The position numbers and the translations under genes were made by a program. The notes under the pieces were generated by a model. The model was not told the origin of the DNA. It searched no databases and worked only from the letters and a program-made list of their open reading frames with translations. A stretch of DNA of 63,957 nucleotides from an uncultured Parvularcula sp. (GTDB lineage: Bacteria; Pseudomonadota; Alphaproteobacteria; Caulobacterales; Parvularculaceae), in assembly GCA_937919225.1 (NCBI GenBank), contig CALFRH010000405.1, positions 1 to 63,957 on the forward strand. The letters run 5' to 3'. Positions 61,159-63,957 of the stretch are shown here, piece by piece. Every line of letters begins with the position of its first letter. Within the stretch, counting starts at the first letter, position 1.

Positions 61159-61920
61159 TTAATCGCGCTGCCGATCATAGATCCGCCCATCAAATACCAA
61201 CGTCTTTTCGCCATCGCCCGGCCAGAAAAAGGCGGTGTGGTTCGTATTGGCCCCGGATCTGGATTGAATCGTAAGGCGACACCCCTCCCACCGATAAGAG
61301 GCCTGAAAATCCCGACCTTGCGTACCGATGATACGGCCGTCGCTGCTCGTGTCCGTTGAGAATCCGGTTCGCGCCCTGTTGGTTACCGTGCCTTTCCGAG
61401 AGAAGGTCAGTACACTTTCACTTGCGAAATTGATCTCCCCGGTTCGCATATTACGGTTGCCGGCACTGCCAACAGTTCGCGCGCGATATTGTCCTTCTAG
61501 TGTCTGATTGCTCTTTGCACAGGTGACAGGTTTCAGCTCAACTCCATTGAGAAGATATCCATGCGTGGTTTTCTCATAGACTTGGCGTTGATGAGCCCCC
61601 CGGCGATGTGGCCATATCACGGCGAGTTGGCGACCATCACGCGACCACCGCCCCACATGGCGGGCGGGGGTTTGTTGGATCTGATCTTCGCTGAGGGAAA
61701 GCGCGCCCCCTGCGGGAATGAGCGAAAGGGCCCGCCCCTGCGGCAACAGAAGTAGGTCATAGCGCGAGAATCCTGATCCGCCGACAGCCATCATGGCCGG
61801 GTTGTACTTTATACCAACATAAAGTTCAGGAGGGGGGTTCGCCGCCCCCTGACAGGAAACAGCGAAGAAGGCCCACGCAAGCAGGCCTGCTTTTAGCAAC
61901 AACATCCCTCGGTCACGCAT
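61159..61920 (-). CDS. Lipoprotein, hypothetical
   Basis: Signal peptide with lipobox FFAVSC. Confidence 0.65.
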   Translation of the reverse strand: MRDRGMLLLKAGLLAWAFFAVSCQGAANPPPELYVGIKYNPAMMAVGGSGFSRYDLLLLPQGRALSLIPAGGALSLSEDQIQQTPARHVGRWSRDGRQLAVIWPHRRGAHQRQVYEKTTHGYLLNGVELKPVTCAKSNQTLEGQYRARTVGSAGNRNMRTGEINFASESVLTFSRKGTVTNRARTGFSTDTSSDGRIIGTQGRDFQASYRWEGCRLTIQSRSGANTNHTAFFWPGDGEKTLVFDGRIYDRQRD

Positions 61921-61958
61921 ATTGGTTTTCCTTTCGGCTTGCCGACGCTGCCGAAAAA

Positions 61959-61980
61959 ATATATGTTAGTCAACATATAT
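61959..61980. promoter_or_regulatory. Palindromic operator candidate ATATATGTT-AGTC-AACATATAT
   Basis: Perfect 9-bp arms in the divergent intergenic region, 16 bp before the TetR TTG start. Confidence 0.65.
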
Positions 61981-61996
61981 AAATGGAGCCGCCCAT

Positions 61997-62575
61997 TTGC
62001 GACTGACCCAAGACAATAAGCGAGAAATTACTGAGAGAATTCGCCACGGCGCGGCCATCGCGTTTCGGGAGCTTGGGTATGAGGGGGTCAGCCTTGACGA
62101 ATTGATGAAACGGAGCGGGCTCACCCGCGGTACATTTTATGCGCACTACAAATCAAAGCGCGCTCTGTTCGAGGACGTGGCACGCCACGAGCATCCCTTA
62201 TTGGCTATGCTCATCCGTCGCCCCGGCAAAACAGCTCACCAACTCAAGATCCAACTGCTGGAGATCTTCGAAGGCTATCTGAACCCGGATAATCTTGAAA
62301 AGGTTTTCGTGGGATGCTCGTTAGCAGCGCTCACCGGCGATGTGACCCGCGCCCCGGAGGCGGTGAAAATTGCCCATGGCGCCGCCTTCGACGATATTTT
62401 GGAGGAAATGGCCCGGGGTCAGTCCTGCACAACCGCTGAGCTTGTGCCCGCTCTCATCCTGGCCAGCGGCGCTATCTGGTCAGCCCAGGCTGTATCCGAC
62501 AAACAGCAGAAGGCGACAATCCTCAAGACGAGTTGGGCATCATTTCGTAAGCAGATAAAATCGATTCTCGCCTAA
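61997..62575 (+). CDS. TetR/AcrR-family transcriptional regulator
   Basis: AAIAFRELGYEGVSLDELMKRSGLTRGTFYAHYKSKRALFEDV. Confidence 0.93.
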   Translation: MRLTQDNKREITERIRHGAAIAFRELGYEGVSLDELMKRSGLTRGTFYAHYKSKRALFEDVARHEHPLLAMLIRRPGKTAHQLKIQLLEIFEGYLNPDNLEKVFVGCSLAALTGDVTRAPEAVKIAHGAAFDDILEEMARGQSCTTAELVPALILASGAIWSAQAVSDKQQKATILKTSWASFRKQIKSILA

Positions 62576-62596
62576 GCGAGCGTTTTCACAAAACCC

Positions 62597-63271
62597 TCAT
62601 AACACCGACATGATCCCTGAGAGCGGTTTTTTCTTCAGCGCATGAAGGGGCACGGTGGCGTCTTCAGCCGGGTAACCGACCACTAACAGAACAAATGCTT
62701 TCTCCGTATCGGGACGGCCGCAAACCTCGTTTAGGAAGGTCATCGGATTAGGTGTATGGGTCAGCGTCGCAAGGCCAGCATGGTGCAAGGCGGTGATCAG
62801 CATGCCGGTGGCGATGCCTACCGACTCCGAGATATAATAATTCTTCCGTGCTTCCCCTTCTTCAGGGCCGCCCCGCCGCTGGGCGAAAATGGCGATTAGC
62901 CAAGGCGCAATTTCAAGATAGGGTTTGTCCGCGTCCGTCCCTAAGGGCGATAGGGCATCAAGCCACTCATCGCTCGCCCGCCCCTCGTAAAAGGCACGCT
63001 CTTCCGCCTCCGCCCGCTCCCGGATCTGGCGCTTTACTGCCGCGCTTTTGATGGCCGCAAAGTGCCAGGGCTGGTGGTTGGCGCCGTTGGGAGCCGTGCC
63101 AGCCGCAGCGATGCAGGTTTCAATCAACGTCTGAGGCACAGGACGGTCGGAGAACGCTCGGATCGTGTGGCGGCGCTTAATCTCATCGTAAAAGTCCTGC
63201 GCCCGCGCCAGCATTTCGTCAGAGGGGTACTCAATAAAGTCATCGAGCGGTTGGTTATCATGATCTTTCAT
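62597..63271 (-). CDS. Nitroreductase family protein
   Basis: [44 protein letters not shown]. Confidence 0.92.
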   Translation of the reverse strand: MKDHDNQPLDDFIEYPSDEMLARAQDFYDEIKRRHTIRAFSDRPVPQTLIETCIAAAGTAPNGANHQPWHFAAIKSAAVKRQIRERAEAEERAFYEGRASDEWLDALSPLGTDADKPYLEIAPWLIAIFAQRRGGPEEGEARKNYYISESVGIATGMLITALHHAGLATLTHTPNPMTFLNEVCGRPDTEKAFVLLVVGYPAEDATVPLHALKKKPLSGIMSVL

Positions 63272-63410
63272 GGAGCCTTCGCCAGTTTAGAACGCCACCT
63301 AGGAAGCCAGACGGCGGATCGAGCAACAATAGCGTCATCGAGCGGACCGCAGGGAACGTCTTACCCAAGCGCAGGACCTGGCGTCTTGCGAGGAATCGAT
63401 AACCCTTCGT

Positions 63411-63489
63411 CCACCACGGCTTGTCCGTGGTGTCTACTGGACAGGGAAACCGCCCCCACCCCGATGGATGCCACGGATAAACCGTGGCA
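63411..63489. repeat. Paired-hairpin intergenic element
   Basis: CACCACGG-CTTGT-CCGTGGTG and TGCCACGG-ATAAA-CCGTGGCA, 36 nt apart. Confidence 0.6.
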
Positions 63490-63523
63490 AACGCTTGATT
63501 TTATGTAAATCTCCGCGAGCCCC

Positions 63524-63890
63524 TAAAATCGCTCCACAGGAGCGATTTTTTCCCCTGCGGCGAACCGGTCCGAAACCAAGGCGCACCCATGGAGATCTAA
63601 GAGCGAAGATCGGCGGATCATGCGCCTAAAATAAAATGAAAACGGTTTTTCTACGCCCCCTGCCGGGGGCCTTCTCGACCTAAAATCGCTCCACAGGAGC
63701 GATTTTTTCGCCTGCGGCGAACCGGTCCGAAACCAAGGCGCAGCCAAGGAGATCTAAGAGCGAAGATCGACGGATCATGCGCCTAAAATAAAATGAAAAC
63801 GGTTTTGCTATGCCCCCTGCCGGGGGCCTTCTCGACCTAAAATCGCTCCACAGGAGCGATTTTTCTGCCTGCGGCAGACCGGTCTCGAAG
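63524..63890. repeat. 157-bp tandem repeat, 2 full copies plus a partial third
   Basis: Starts at 63524, 63681 and 63838; each starts TAAAATCGCTCC-ACA-GGAGCGATTTTT; copies 1 and 2 differ at about 6 positions by eye. Confidence 0.95.
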
Positions 63891-63957
63891 TGGTGGGCGT
63901 ACCAAGGATCGAACTTGTGACCCCTTCGATGTCAACGAAGTGCTCTACCGCTGAGCT
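63891..63957 (-). tRNA. tRNA-Val (anticodon GAC), 5' end cut by the window edge
   Basis: Reverse complement AGCTCAGCGGTAGAGCACTTCGTTGACATCGAAGGGGTCACAAGTTCGATCCTTGGTACGCCCACCA. Confidence 0.88.

Noticed and set aside
63523-63747. 74-aa minus ORF across the tandem repeat
   Set aside because: The 157-bp period shifts frame between units, so this is not a real coding repeat.
1-63957. CRISPR arrays, restriction-modification, retron or other recognisable defence systems
   Set aside because: No direct-repeat/spacer array, Cas, RM or reverse transcriptase motifs seen; the only regular repeat is the 157-bp tandem array.

Overview
This 64-kb window is a gene-dense chromosomal segment of an alphaproteobacterium, read from GcrA, the DUF1217/DUF6468/MotE flagellar proteins, MmcB, the AddAB-TrxA order and Coq7; no species is claimed. 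Most of it is housekeeping or core: an OxyR-AhpC-AhpD peroxide locus, a flagellar block (MotE/DUF6468/FliL divergent from FliF-FliN-FliP-FliG), gcrA, Hsp33, trxA-addA-addB-murU/amgK-like-tsaE, a ferredoxin, MmcB, H+-PPase, GbsR-like regulator with cydAB, Ppa, ExoD, DsbB, Coq7, L25-Pth-YchF, Acs and a TetR gene. There are two complete tRNA-Leu genes and one tRNA-Val truncated by the window edge. The main accessory region (about 36.9-50.4 kb) is a glycan/sulfation cluster: FkbM methyltransferase, two paralogous glycosyltransferases, an unknown-domain/methyltransferase fusion, an acyltransferase, a 1031-aa Stf0 sulfotransferase-GT2-GT4 fusion, Gmd, a 4-reductase and a second sulfotransferase. Best leads: (1) the three-part sulfotransferase-GT fusion and its cluster; (2) addB interrupted by one in-frame TAG; (3) a glycosyltransferase whose homologous N-terminus is open but lacks a start codon unless one C is added to a C5 run; (4) a 157-bp tandem repeat with terminator hairpins directly downstream of tRNA-Val; (5) an integrase N-terminus downstream of tRNA-Leu at the left edge; (6) several palindromic candidate operators (gcrA, GbsR-like/cyd, TetR), a DnaA box and a sigma-54-like promoter. 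All calls come from reading the sequence and the supplied ORFs; no database search was run.
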